Source of the DNA: Cellulomonas sp. PhB150
Lineage (GTDB): Bacteria; Actinomycetota; Actinomycetes; Actinomycetales; Cellulomonadaceae
DNA: 64,000 bases
Assembly (NCBI RefSeq): GCF_003755175.1
Contig: NZ_RKHX01000004.1
Span: 372,001 to 436,000, forward strand
Direction of reading: 5' to 3'
This document shows, in pieces, positions 41,712 through 49,831 of this stretch. The notes beneath the pieces are model-generated. The model saw only the letters and a program-made list of their open reading frames with translations. It was not told where the DNA came from and did no database searches. How positions within the stretch are numbered: position 1 is the stretch's first letter; each line of letters begins with the position of its first letter. The position numbers and the translations under genes are program-made.

Positions 41712-42254
41712 GTGAGCACCTCCGAGGATGCGACCGACGCGCAGCGGTTCGCCGAGCTGTGGGACCGGTACTCCGCCCGCATCCAGGCGTACGCGCTGCG
41801 GCACGTCGACCGCGACAGCGCGCAGGAGGTCGTCGCCGAGACGTTCCTCGTCGCGTGGCGCCGGCTGGCGTCGGTCCCCGGCGATCCGCTGCCGTGGCTG
41901 CTGGTCGTCGCGCGGAACACGATCGCCAACCAGCACCGGTCCCGGCACCGCGCCCGGGTGCTGGCCGACGAGGTCGCGCGGCTCCAGGTGGTCACGGCGT
42001 CCGCGCAGGGGGCGGACGCCGTGGTCGCCGAGCGGGACGCGATGCTGCGCGCGCTCGCCGAGCTCTCGGCGGCCGACCGGGAGGCGCTGCTGCTCGTCGC
42101 GTGGGACGGGCTGTCGACCGCCGATGCCGCCGCCGTCGCGGGCTGCTCGGCCGCCGCGTTCAAGGTCCGCCTGCACCGGGCCCGTCGCCGGCTCGACGGG
42201 GCCACGAAGCCCGCGCCCGCTCTCACCTCGCTCGTCCCGACGGAAGGCCGATGA
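41712..42254 (+). CDS. ECF-type RNA polymerase sigma factor
   Basis: A 180-residue sigma-70 family protein. Region 2 is FAELWDRYSARIQAYALRHVDRDSAQEVVAETFLVAWRRL and PWLLVVARNTIANQHRS; region 4 is ALAELSAADREALLLVAWDGLSTADAAAVAGCSAAAFKVRLHRARRRL. The GTG start is taken because it falls right before the first conserved helix. Its stop overlaps the ATG of the membrane-protein gene by 4 bp, as expected for a sigma factor with its anti-sigma partner. Signal and regulon are unknown. Divergent from the M3 gene. Confidence 0.93.
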   Translation: MSTSEDATDAQRFAELWDRYSARIQAYALRHVDRDSAQEVVAETFLVAWRRLASVPGDPLPWLLVVARNTIANQHRSRHRARVLADEVARLQVVTASAQGADAVVAERDAMLRALAELSAADREALLLVAWDGLSTADAAAVAGCSAAAFKVRLHRARRRLDGATKPAPALTSLVPTEGR

Positions 42255-43081
42255 TGACTCTCACCTCGCTGGCGCCCCGCCCGCCCGTCGACCCCGACGG
42301 GCTCGAGGCCGCCCACCGCGTGCTCATGGCCCGGATCGACGAGGAGCGGCTCGCCCCTGCTCAGGCACCTCGCCGGACCGTGCGCAGATGGGCCGTCCTC
42401 GCGGTCGGCATCGCGGGCGTGACCGCTGTGGCCGTCACCCTGCCCAGCGGCGTCGACAAGCCGGCATTCGCAGGCTGGACGGCGGTGCCGGCGCCGATCG
42501 CACCGCACGCGCTCGCAGTACTGGGTGACGCGTGCGTCGAGATGCGGATGTCCGACCTGAACGCCGGGATGGGCCCGGACGAGGAGTTCGACCTCCCGGG
42601 CGCACGCGGTGTCGTCGCGGACCGACGCGGCAGCATCGCGCTGACCGTCGTCGCGAGCCCCGACGGCGCCCTGATCTGCTCGGTCGGGCCGCTCACGAGG
42701 AAGTCGTCCGAGGTGCGGCTCACGGGCGGCGGCGACACCATCGAAGGCGCCCTGGCTGACTCGTACCGCTCGACGCAGGGCAGCGAGACCTGGACCTCCG
42801 CGGCGCCACCGGCCGATGCCGTGCGGCTCGTGCAGTGGAACCAGCAGTACGCCCCCGAACCCTGGTACTCCGTGGTCGGCAAGGCGGGCTTGGGCGTGCG
42901 TCAGGTGGTGGTGACGCGCACCGAGGGCGAGCCGGTCACGGCCAGCGTCGCGAACGGCTTCTTCGTCGCGTGGTGGCCGGGCGACTCCGCCGGAGCCTCG
43001 GTCGTGCCCGTGCTCGAGGACGGTACGAAGGGGGTACCCCTCAAGCTGGACGTCGACGACGAGCCGACCGCCACCCCCTGA
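42251..43081 (+). CDS. Single-pass membrane protein, probable anti-sigma partner or sensor
   Basis: A 276-residue protein. An N-terminal cytoplasmic segment (about 45 residues, ending in APRRTVRRW) precedes one membrane helix (about 47-64). The remaining 210 residues are extracytoplasmic strands with two cysteines (GDACVEM and LICSVG). Coupling to the ECF gene (ATGA) and the topology fit an anti-sigma factor, although the zinc-binding HxxxCxxC motif of ZAS proteins is absent. No homologous family is recognised by eye. Confidence 0.65.
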   Translation: MMTLTSLAPRPPVDPDGLEAAHRVLMARIDEERLAPAQAPRRTVRRWAVLAVGIAGVTAVAVTLPSGVDKPAFAGWTAVPAPIAPHALAVLGDACVEMRMSDLNAGMGPDEEFDLPGARGVVADRRGSIALTVVASPDGALICSVGPLTRKSSEVRLTGGGDTIEGALADSYRSTQGSETWTSAAPPADAVRLVQWNQQYAPEPWYSVVGKAGLGVRQVVVTRTEGEPVTASVANGFFVAWWPGDSAGASVVPVLEDGTKGVPLKLDVDDEPTATP

Positions 43082-43085
43082 CCGC

Positions 43086-44186
43086 TCACCCGAAGGCCAC
43101 GCGCCAGAATTCCGTGAAGATCGGCGTCGGCTGCGGCGAGGACCACGCGTCCGTGGTCAGCAGGATGGCGACGGTGTCCGTCACCGGGTCGGTCCACCAC
43201 GTCGAGCCCATCCCGCCGTCCCAGCCGTAGGTGCCGGCATGCCTGCCGTCGGGCAGGTCCAACCGCGCGACGCCGAGCCCGAGGCCCCACGCCTCGCGGC
43301 CGGCCTCGTCGAGCGGGCCGACGTGCGGGGCGGTCATCAGCGCGACGGTGTCCGGGCGGAGCACGGGGAACCCGCCCGAACGGAGCATGTTCGCGAACGC
43401 GTGCAGGTCGGCGACCGTGGAGACGAGTCCGGCGGCGGCGTCCGGGAACGCGGGGGCCGTGGCCCACTGGCCGTCCGCCGGGTCGTACAGCACCTCGTCG
43501 GGCATCCACTGCGGGCCGAACCGGGCGAGGTCATGGACGACGAACCCGGTGTCGCGCATGCCGAGAGGGTCGAGCAGCCGCTCGGCGAGCAGCCGGTCCA
43601 GCGGGGTGCCGGTGGCGCGGCCGAGCAGGACGCCGAGCAGCTGAGCGCTCGTGTTGTAGAGCCAGCGCGACCCGGGCTGGTGGGACAGCGGGACGCTGCC
43701 GACCAGCCGCATCCACTCGTCGGACGCGGGAGCCTGCTGCGGGGCCGGCGGCCCGACCGGGAGGCCGAGCTCCGCGAGCGCGCCGAGGACGGGGCCCGGG
43801 AACGGCCCGCTGAAGTCCATGCCGAGCCCGGTGCGGAACTCCAGCACGTCGCGGACGGTGATGGGCCGCTCGGCGGGCACCGTGTCGGTGAGCGCGGAGT
43901 CGGGAGAGCGCAGCACGTGGCGGTCGGCGAGCTCGGGCAGCAGCGCGTCGACGGGATCGTCGAGCCGGAGCATGCCGTCCTCGACCAGGACCATGGCCAG
44001 CGCGGCGACCACAGGCTTGGTCACCGAGGAGATGCGGAAGATCGTGTCCGGCCCGATGGCCTCGTCGACGGGCCCGTACCGCCCGGCGACCCCGCTGGTG
44101 ACGTCGCCGGCACGGTCCACGAGCCACGCCGCCCCGTGCACGCCCGCGCCGATGTGAGCCTCGACCGACCGCTGCACGTCGTCCAT
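43086..44186 (-). CDS. Serine hydrolase of the beta-lactamase class C/esterase VIII family
   Basis: A 366-residue protein with no signal peptide. S54-V-T-K57 in RISSVTKPVVAAL is the SxxK nucleophile motif and WLYNTSAQLLG gives the Tyr/Asn motif. A C-terminal GWDGGMGSTWW takes the place of KTG. Such proteins are family VIII esterases or D-amino-peptide hydrolases rather than true beta-lactamases. It converges on the anti-sigma-like gene 4 bp away. Substrate unknown. Confidence 0.9.
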   Translation of the reverse strand: MDDVQRSVEAHIGAGVHGAAWLVDRAGDVTSGVAGRYGPVDEAIGPDTIFRISSVTKPVVAALAMVLVEDGMLRLDDPVDALLPELADRHVLRSPDSALTDTVPAERPITVRDVLEFRTGLGMDFSGPFPGPVLGALAELGLPVGPPAPQQAPASDEWMRLVGSVPLSHQPGSRWLYNTSAQLLGVLLGRATGTPLDRLLAERLLDPLGMRDTGFVVHDLARFGPQWMPDEVLYDPADGQWATAPAFPDAAAGLVSTVADLHAFANMLRSGGFPVLRPDTVALMTAPHVGPLDEAGREAWGLGLGVARLDLPDGRHAGTYGWDGGMGSTWWTDPVTDTVAILLTTDAWSSPQPTPIFTEFWRVAFG

Positions 44187-44226
44187 CGCTTCAGCATGCC
44201 CCCAGGTGCCGACATGGCACCCCGGG

Positions 44227-44748
44227 TCAGCCGTGGGTGGCGATCCAGTACCGGCGCTTCAGCTCCCCGGTTCCGGGGACCACCACGACGTCCTCGAGCT
44301 CCCCGCCCGCGCCCTCGATGGTCCGTGCCGATGCGACGTTGGTGTCCGTGCAGGTCACCAGGACACGTTCCAGGCCCACGCCACGCGCGACCAGCAGGCC
44401 GTGCCGGAGCAGCGCGCTCGCACGCCCGCGGCGGCGGTGCCCCGGCCGGACGGCGTAGCCGATGTGCCCGCCGACGTGGGCGAGGTGCGCGTTGAGCCGG
44501 TGGCGGACGGACAGGCGCCCCACCAGCGTGCCGCCGGCGAAGCCGCCGACGAAGGTCTCGGGCACCCAGCCCGGCGGCAGGTCCCGGCCGCGCTCGATCT
44601 CCACGAGGTGGTCGAGCCAGGCCGACCACGTCCCGGACTGCTCCAGGCCGAGGCAGAAGTCGAAGCCCTCCGCGGCCAGCTCCGCGTGGGCGGTGCGCGC
44701 CTGCGCCTCGTCGTCCGCGGTGAAGGACCGGACCACGAGCTCGCTCAC
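44227..44748 (-). CDS. GNAT-family N-acetyltransferase
   Basis: A 173-residue protein. HVGGHIGYAVRPGHRRRGRASALLRHGLLVARGVGLERVLVTCTDTNVASARTIE is split here: GYAVRPGHRRRGRAS is the acetyl-CoA loop and VLVTCTDTNVASAR the motif-B region. The lead LVVRSFTADDEAQARTAHAEL is typical. It starts 3 bp after the EamA-exporter stop and is last in that operon. Small-molecule substrate unknown. Confidence 0.88.
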   Translation of the reverse strand: MSELVVRSFTADDEAQARTAHAELAAEGFDFCLGLEQSGTWSAWLDHLVEIERGRDLPPGWVPETFVGGFAGGTLVGRLSVRHRLNAHLAHVGGHIGYAVRPGHRRRGRASALLRHGLLVARGVGLERVLVTCTDTNVASARTIEGAGGELEDVVVVPGTGELKRRYWIATHG

Positions 44749-44751
44749 GTC

Positions 44752-45801
44752 TCAGCGCCCCGCGTGAGTGTGCCGGTGGTGCGCGTCGGGGTAGTGCGCG
44801 TGCGCGTGCGTCAGCTCGAGGTGCTCGTGCGGGTGGCTGTGCCGCGTCCCTGCGGGGACAGGCTCGGCGTGCTCGTGCGCGTGGTGCTCGTCGTGGACGT
44901 GCCAGTGGTCGTGCGTCTCGGCGACGTGCGTGTGCGCGTGCTCGTGCCGCTCGGACAGGTGCAGCCACGTGCCGATCCCCATCAGGGCGGCCGCGATCAC
45001 GAGCGGCCACGTCAGCGGCTCGCCCATCGCGAGGGCGAGCAGCGCACCGAAGAACGGGGCGACCGAGAAGTACGCGCCTGCCCGCGCGGTGCCCACGTGA
45101 CGTAGCCCGACGATGAACAGTGCCAGGCTCACGCCGTACGCGAAGAACCCGACGACGAGCGCTCCGCCGACGGCTGGCAGCGGCGGCAGGCTCGCGCCGA
45201 CTGCGAGCGCGAGCAGCAGGTTCACCGGACCGGCGACACCGCCCTTGACGGCCGCGAGCCAGGTCGCGTCCGTCAGCGCGACCTTCCGCGTGAGGTTGTT
45301 GTCGAGGCCCCAGCACAGGCACGCGCCGAGCACGGCGAGGGTCGGCCACACCGTCCCGAGCTCGACGGCAGACGGCACGCTCAGCACGACGGCGCCCGCG
45401 ACGATGGCCGCCATGCCGAGCGCGACGCGCTGGTCCACGTTCTCCCGGAACACGAACCACGCCAGCAAGGCCGTCGCGACCCCCTCGGCGTTGAGCAGCA
45501 GCGACGCACCGGAGGCCGGCATGTGCGCGAGGCCGAGCAGGAGCAGGACGGGCGCGACCACCCCGCCCGCGGCGACGGCACCGACCAACGGCGGGAGGTC
45601 GGCTCGGTGGAGGTGCACGCGCGGCGCTCGTCGGGCGACCCGCACCAGGGCGAGCCCCATGCCCGAGCCCAGGTAGAGCAGCCCGGCGAGCATCCACGGG
45701 CTGGTCTCGCCGAGCAGCTCCTTGGCGAGCGGGGTCCCGGCGCCGAACAGCGCGGCGGCAGCCAGCGCGGCCTGCACGCCGCGGTTCGCGATCCCGTTCA
45801 T
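44752..45801 (-). CDS. EamA-family transporter with a histidine-rich C-terminal tail
   Basis: A 349-residue transporter with ten membrane segments and two EamA repeats (residues 8-135 and 150-278). After the last helix (LIAAALMGIGTWLHLSE) comes a 65-residue tail with about 25 histidines in HxH and HAHxH runs. That tail strongly suggests binding of a transition metal such as zinc, nickel or cobalt, either as sensor or as part of export. ATG at 45801 was chosen; it overlaps the GNAT stop upstream (ATGA). The His-rich tail is not usual for EamA proteins. Confidence 0.87.
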   Translation of the reverse strand: MNGIANRGVQAALAAAALFGAGTPLAKELLGETSPWMLAGLLYLGSGMGLALVRVARRAPRVHLHRADLPPLVGAVAAGGVVAPVLLLLGLAHMPASGASLLLNAEGVATALLAWFVFRENVDQRVALGMAAIVAGAVVLSVPSAVELGTVWPTLAVLGACLCWGLDNNLTRKVALTDATWLAAVKGGVAGPVNLLLALAVGASLPPLPAVGGALVVGFFAYGVSLALFIVGLRHVGTARAGAYFSVAPFFGALLALAMGEPLTWPLVIAAALMGIGTWLHLSERHEHAHTHVAETHDHWHVHDEHHAHEHAEPVPAGTRHSHPHEHLELTHAHAHYPDAHHRHTHAGR

Positions 45802-46235
45802 CGGCCCAGCGTGCCATCGCCCAGCGACAGGGCCATCCCCAGCGACTCGGGGGCGGTCTCGGTGAACCCGTGCCGCTCGTAGAGCCGGCGGCCTGGGGCG
45901 TCGGCCAGCAGGTTCACCCACGCGCCGGGCGGGGCATCCCGCCGGATCGTGTCGAGCAGCGCGGTGAGGACCGCGTCACCGATCCCGCGCCGCTGGTGCT
46001 CGGGCAGCACGGCCATGTCGATGACGTGGAAGTACCAGCCGCCATCCCCGAGCACGCGGCCCATCCCGACCACCGCGCCCGACTCGTCGTGCCGCACGTG
46101 GCACGCCGCCCACGCCCCGTGCAGGCCTGCGCGGCCCTGGGCCTCGGTGGCGGGCGTCAGGCCGGACGCCCGACGAAGGTGCAGGTAGTCGGCGAGCGGC
46201 GGCGGTCCCGTGACCACGCGGTATCCGTGCTCCAC
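45798..46235 (-). CDS. GNAT-family N-acetyltransferase
   Basis: A 145-residue acetyltransferase. YFHVIDMAVLPEHQRRGIGDAVLTALLDTI is motif A with the Q/R-R-G-I-G acetyl-CoA loop, and ADAPGRRLYERHGFTETAPES is motif B. Translationally coupled (ATGA) to the EamA exporter, so a metabolite modified here may be exported. It starts 16 bp after the zinc-ribbon gene on the same strand. Substrate unknown. Confidence 0.9.
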   Translation of the reverse strand: MEHGYRVVTGPPPLADYLHLRRASGLTPATEAQGRAGLHGAWAACHVRHDESGAVVGMGRVLGDGGWYFHVIDMAVLPEHQRRGIGDAVLTALLDTIRRDAPPGAWVNLLADAPGRRLYERHGFTETAPESLGMALSLGDGTLGR

Positions 46236-46250
46236 GTCAGCGCCCCGCGG

Positions 46251-46805
46251 TCACTCCGCGCAGCGGTCGCACTGACCGCTCGAAGGCAGGACGGTCCAGC
46301 AGCTCGTGCAGAGCTGAGGCGGGGCCTCGAGGACGACGGCTTTGGTCGCGGTGGCCTTGCTCGGCGCCGACGTCGCGAGGGGCAGGATCTCGGTCTCGTA
46401 GCCGCCGCCCGCCGCGTGCACGTCGACGAACCCCTTGTTGAAGAAGGCGGCGACCTGGCCGTCCTCCGGCGCGACCGCGATGTAGGTCCCCGAGTAGGGG
46501 ATCCAGATCCGTGCGTGCTCGACGCTGGCGAAGATCTCGCGCATGCGCGGCCGGTTGGCCACCGGCGCGTGGAACGCCTCGAGGGCGTCGTCGAACGCGT
46601 CGTACGCCGTGCGGCCCTCGCCGCCGAGGTTGGACTGGCACGTCGAGCAGACGGGGATCTTGTTGATCTCCTGCCGCGTCGCGAGGGTCGCAGCGCCCGG
46701 CTTGGCACCCGAGAGGTGTCGACAACCCCGGATGTGCAGCTTGGATCCGCCGGGGATGCGGTACAGCTGCTCGTCGGGCAAGGCCGAGATCTCGTTGATG
46801 GTCAC
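46251..46805 (-). CDS. Unknown protein with paired cysteine knuckles
   Basis: A 184-residue protein I do not recognise. An N-terminal C/H cluster reads HIRGCRHLSG and, later, VCSTCQSN. The C-terminal end closes with LCTSCWTVLPSSGQCDRCAE, a four-cysteine zinc ribbon. Between them is a soluble domain with WIPYSGTYIAVAPEDG. A zinc-dependent nucleic-acid or protein-binding role is possible, but nothing in the sequence proves it. It heads the run of genes towards the EamA exporter. Confidence 0.6.
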   Translation of the reverse strand: MTINEISALPDEQLYRIPGGSKLHIRGCRHLSGAKPGAATLATRQEINKIPVCSTCQSNLGGEGRTAYDAFDDALEAFHAPVANRPRMREIFASVEHARIWIPYSGTYIAVAPEDGQVAAFFNKGFVDVHAAGGGYETEILPLATSAPSKATATKAVVLEAPPQLCTSCWTVLPSSGQCDRCAE

Positions 46806-46850
46806 CCCTCAGTATGGATGCCGCCCGCACGAATGCCGCCCACGGGTTCC

Positions 46851-47015
46851 TCAGCGCTTGGGCTGGGCCACTTCGAACGGCAGGCGCACAGCGGCCAGCT
46901 CGGAGATCCGCGACGGGACGTGGTCGCCCGAACGCTTTGCGGCCCGGACGATGATCCGTGCGAGATGCACCTCGGTCGCACGCTCCGACCTGGCGCTCAC
47001 ACCTTCGCTCGTCAC
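46851..47015 (-). CDS. 54-residue ORF coupled to the small membrane protein gene
   Basis: A short basic protein (54 residues) reading TSEGVSARSERATEVHL at the start and ending AAVRLPFEVAQPKR. Its GTG overlaps the stop of the upstream gene by 4 bp (GTGA), and an AGGAGGTG site lies 9 bases before it, still inside the upstream coding sequence. That strong site and the overlap are the evidence that it is real. It has no known domain; the predicted fold is one helix. Codon choice is less extreme in GC than in neighbours. Confidence 0.55.
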   Translation of the reverse strand: MTSEGVSARSERATEVHLARIIVRAAKRSGDHVPSRISELAAVRLPFEVAQPKR

Positions 47016-47320
47016 GGCTCACCACCTCCTGATTCAGTGTCGCTATCGCCGGACGAGATGTCCATGCGCGCGACTGAGAACCTTGCGAGAACCGTGAGCT
47101 CGTCGTCACCCGCGAGCTTGCTCTCCGAGAGCACGTCGGCGACTGCAGCGCCGACTGCGACCCGCTCAGGGTTCGAGCTGAGCATGTGATCGAGTGCCCA
47201 CTGCGCTCGCCGCCACCATTCGGCGCGCTTGTCCGCACGGTTGCGCTGCACGATCGTGATCACCCCGACGATGAGCGCGACGGTCGGCGGCAGTGTCGCG
47301 AGCCACGCCGACGTGTTCAT
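47012..47320 (-). CDS. Small membrane-anchored protein of unknown function
   Basis: A 102-residue protein. The N-terminal hydrophobic helix (LATLPPTVALIVGVITIV, about residues 8-25) is followed by the basic QRNRADKRAEWWRRAQWALDHMLS and an amphipathic C-terminal half ending in acidic residues. RADKRAEWWRR-W resembles short proteins that I have seen scattered through actinobacteria without annotation. It precedes the 54-residue gene with a GTGA overlap. The pair stands alone between the SDR and zinc-ribbon genes and looks like a two-protein unit. Confidence 0.65.
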   Translation of the reverse strand: MNTSAWLATLPPTVALIVGVITIVQRNRADKRAEWWRRAQWALDHMLSSNPERVAVGAAVADVLSESKLAGDDELTVLARFSVARMDISSGDSDTESGGGEP

Positions 47321-47400
47321 CGGTCTACCCCCCGTCCGCGATGAACGAGCCTGCAACGTACCGACGGGCAGAGCAGCGTGCGGTTGGTCATCCACAGGGA

Positions 47401-48177
47401 TCACCGCTCGACGAAGCCCATCCCCTGACCGCCCGCGGCCTCGATCCGCTGACCGGTGACCCAGCCCATGCCCTCGGACAGGATCGCGGCGGCGGCGCGG
47501 CCGATGTCGTCGGGCTCGCCGACGCGGCCCATCGCGGAGGACGCGATGATGCCCGCGCGGTACTGCTCGTTGTCGCGGATGCTGCCGCCACCGAAGTCGG
47601 TGGCCGTCGCGCCGGGCGCCAGGACGTTGACGGCGATCCCGCGGGCGCCGAGCGTCTTGGCCAGGTAGCGGCTGTAGACCTCGACCGCGCCCTTCATCGC
47701 CGCGTAGACCGAGTACGCGGGGTTGACGAGGTTGAGCGTCAGGCCGGTGGAGACGTTGAGGATGCGGCCGCCGTCGGCGAGCAGGGGCAGCAGCTCCTGG
47801 GTCAGCATGACGACGCTGCGGAAGTGCACGTCGAAGAGGCGCTGCACCTCGTCGGCGTCCGTCGCGCCGATCGGGGTCTCGCCCGACGAGCCGGCGTTGT
47901 TCATCAGCAGGTCGAAGGAGTCGCGGCCCCAGGTGTCCGCGAGCGCGGTGCGGACCTGGTCGGCGAACGCGGCGTGCGCGGTCAGGTCGGTCGTCTCCAG
48001 GGGCAGCGCGACGGCTCGTCGGCCGCGTTCGCCGATGGCCGCGACGACCTCGGCGGCCTGCTCGGCGCCGGTGCGGTAGGTGAGGATCACGTCGACACCG
48101 GAGTCGGCGAGGGCGAGTGCGGTGGCGCGGCCGAGGCCGCGAGAGCCGCCGGTGACGAGGGCGATGCGCTGAGTCAT
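47401..48177 (-). CDS. Short-chain dehydrogenase/reductase
   Basis: A 258-residue classical SDR. VTGGSRGLGRATA is the NAD(P)-binding TGxxxGxG, NNAGSS follows, and the catalytic Y-x3-K is in YSVYAAMKGAVEVYS with the preceding serine in ILNVSTGL. The basic residue after the glycine motif (GSR) favours NADPH. The ATG at 48177 was taken; longer in-frame leads run into the divergent regulator. It is divergently paired with the XRE regulator, which probably represses it through the palindrome between them. Confidence 0.93.
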   Translation of the reverse strand: MTQRIALVTGGSRGLGRATALALADSGVDVILTYRTGAEQAAEVVAAIGERGRRAVALPLETTDLTAHAAFADQVRTALADTWGRDSFDLLMNNAGSSGETPIGATDADEVQRLFDVHFRSVVMLTQELLPLLADGGRILNVSTGLTLNLVNPAYSVYAAMKGAVEVYSRYLAKTLGARGIAVNVLAPGATATDFGGGSIRDNEQYRAGIIASSAMGRVGEPDDIGRAAAAILSEGMGWVTGQRIEAAGGQGMGFVER

Positions 48178-48241
48178 GGTGAACCTTCCGTCGTGGTGTC
48201 GTTCCATGCTGCGGCGGCCGCCGTCGGGCTTCCAGGCAGCA

Positions 48242-48257
48242 CCGATCCGGGGATCGG
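48242..48257. promoter_or_regulatory. Palindrome CCGATCC-GG-GGATCGG between SDR and XRE genes
   Basis: Perfect 7-bp arms around a 2-bp centre lie in the 122-bp divergent intergenic region, 65 bp from the SDR start and 43 bp from the regulator start. It is a good candidate operator for the XRE/MmyB-type regulator; another GGCGATCC half follows it at once. Confidence 0.5.
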
Positions 48258-48299
48258 CGATCCCTGGTTGCGGTGGCCCGGGCGGGGGACGATGGCTCG

Positions 48300-49142
48300 A
48301 TGGACCGCACCCAGCTGGCCGACTTCCTGCGCACCCGCCGCGAGGCGATGCAGCCGGAGGACGTGGGCCTGCCGCGCGGGCAGCGCCGCCGGGCGGTGGG
48401 GCTGCGCCGCGAGGAGGTGGCGGCGCTGTGCGGGATGTCGACCGACTACTACGGGCGGCTCGAGCAGGGTCGCGGCCCCACGCCGTCCGAGCCGATGCTC
48501 GCCGCCATCGCCCGCGGGCTGCACCTGACGCTCCCCGAGCGCGACCACCTGTTCCAGCTCGCCGGCCACCACGCGCCTGCCCGCGCCACGCGCGACGAGC
48601 ACGTCGCACCCGGCATCCTGCGCATCCTCGACCGCCTGCAGGACACCCCGGCGCAGGTCATCACGGACCTGGGCGAGACGCTGGTGCAGACCCCGCTCGC
48701 GGTCGCGCTGCTCGGCGAGCAGACCCACTTCACCGGCCCGGAGCGCTCGACGGTCTACCGCTGGTTCACCGACCCGGCGTCGCGCGACGTCTACCCGCTC
48801 GAGGACCAGCCGGAGCGCGGACGCACGTTCACCGCGGAGCTGCGGGCGGCCTACGCGCGTGGCGGCCGGGGCTCGCGGGCGGCGGCGCTCGTCGACGCGC
48901 TGTCGTCCGTCCCCGAGTTCGCTGCCGTCTGGGCCGAGCACGACGTCGACGACAAGCACGCGCGCACCAAGCGGATCGCGCACCCCGAGGTCGGTGTCAT
49001 GACCCTGGACTGCCAGACGTTGCTCGACACGGACAGCGGCCAGCGGCTGCTCGTGTTCACGGCGACGCCCGGCTCGCCCGATGCCGACCGGCTGGGGTTG
49101 CTCGCGGTGATCGGGTCGCAGCGGATGACGACGACCGCCTGA
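48300..49142 (+). CDS. XRE-family regulator with MmyB-like ligand domain
   Basis: A 280-residue regulator. The HTH is residues 10-75 (ADFLRTRREAM, RRAVGLRREEVAALCGMSTDYYGRLEQGRG). The C-terminal region (RWFTDPASRDVYPLED, AAYARGGRGSRAAALVDAL, RIAHPEVGVMTLDCQTLLDTDSGQRLLVFTATPGSPD) is the MmyB PAS-like domain, which binds a fatty-acid-like ligand in characterised members. It is divergent from the SDR it probably controls. A paralog with the same layout is at 60032-60895. Confidence 0.92.
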   Translation: MDRTQLADFLRTRREAMQPEDVGLPRGQRRRAVGLRREEVAALCGMSTDYYGRLEQGRGPTPSEPMLAAIARGLHLTLPERDHLFQLAGHHAPARATRDEHVAPGILRILDRLQDTPAQVITDLGETLVQTPLAVALLGEQTHFTGPERSTVYRWFTDPASRDVYPLEDQPERGRTFTAELRAAYARGGRGSRAAALVDALSSVPEFAAVWAEHDVDDKHARTKRIAHPEVGVMTLDCQTLLDTDSGQRLLVFTATPGSPDADRLGLLAVIGSQRMTTTA

Positions 49143-49145
49143 TCG

Positions 49146-49187
49146 GCATTCCACAATAGTGGGCGTTCACCTACTATTGTGGAATGC
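49146..49187. repeat. 42-bp inverted repeat overlapping the MNT gene start codon
   Basis: Perfect 15-bp arms (49146-49160 and 49173-49187) with a 12-bp spacer; the outer arm includes the ATG at 49184. Arms carry CACAATAGT/ACTATTGTG, far richer in A/T than the surroundings. It lies 3 bp after the XRE stop. It can act as operator for the winged-helix domain of the first product, as an mRNA hairpin that hides the start, or both. Confidence 0.85.
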
Positions 49188-49831
49188 AGCTCCAGCATCC
49201 TCTGGCGACGGTCACGCCGACGCTCGATGGCGACGTGCTCACCGTCCTCGCTCGCGCGCGGGCCAAGCACACCGTCGGCAGCATCCAGCATGTGCTGGGC
49301 GACCGGTCCTACGAGGGCGTCCGCAAAGTGCTGCTCCGCCTTTCGGCACAAGGCGTCGTCCAGACGGAGCGGGTTGGCAACGTCAGCAGCTTCTGGTTGA
49401 ACTGCGACCACCTCGCTGCTGCCGCCATCATCGAGCTCGCTCAGCTCGGCGAGACGCTCATCACGAGGATTCGCGACGACCTCGCAGGCTGGGCTCACCC
49501 ACCTGTCTACGCGGCGGTCTTCGGGTCGGCCCTGACCGGCACCATGCGGATCGACAGCGACATCGACGTCTTCATCGTGCGTCCTGACACGATCGACGCC
49601 GATGCGTGGACGGACGAGACCGACGGGCTCGCCCGACGAATCACCGCGTGGACCGGCAACGATGCCAGGATCTTGGGGATGTCTGAGCGGGAGGTCCTCG
49701 ACGGCGCGAACTCCGAGCGGGTTCTCCTTGACATCGCCTCTGCTCGCCATGGCACGGTTGCGGGCGATCCGCAGTGGTTGCGCAGGCTCGTCGGCGTGGG
49801 GAGGTCCCGTGGCACGCACCCGTCCGTGTGA
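49184..49831 (+). CDS. Winged-helix/MNT nucleotidyltransferase, antitoxin-like
   Basis: A 215-residue protein. Residues 15-75 form a winged helix (VLTVLARARAKHTVGSIQHVL, YEGVRKVLLRLSAQGVVQTERVGN). Residues 105-175 are a minimal nucleotidyltransferase: G114-S115 in VFGSALTG and the metal pair D126/D128 in DSDIDVFIV. In type VII toxin-antitoxin pairs the MNT antitoxin AMPylates the HEPN toxin; the added winged helix here would also give repression through the overlapping inverted repeat. No ribosome site precedes the ATG, so translation may be leaderless or hairpin-controlled. Third-codon positions are visibly less GC-rich than neighbours, hinting at transfer. It overlaps the HEPN gene by 23 bp. 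Confidence 0.85.
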   Translation: MQLQHPLATVTPTLDGDVLTVLARARAKHTVGSIQHVLGDRSYEGVRKVLLRLSAQGVVQTERVGNVSSFWLNCDHLAAAAIIELAQLGETLITRIRDDLAGWAHPPVYAAVFGSALTGTMRIDSDIDVFIVRPDTIDADAWTDETDGLARRITAWTGNDARILGMSEREVLDGANSERVLLDIASARHGTVAGDPQWLRRLVGVGRSRGTHPSV

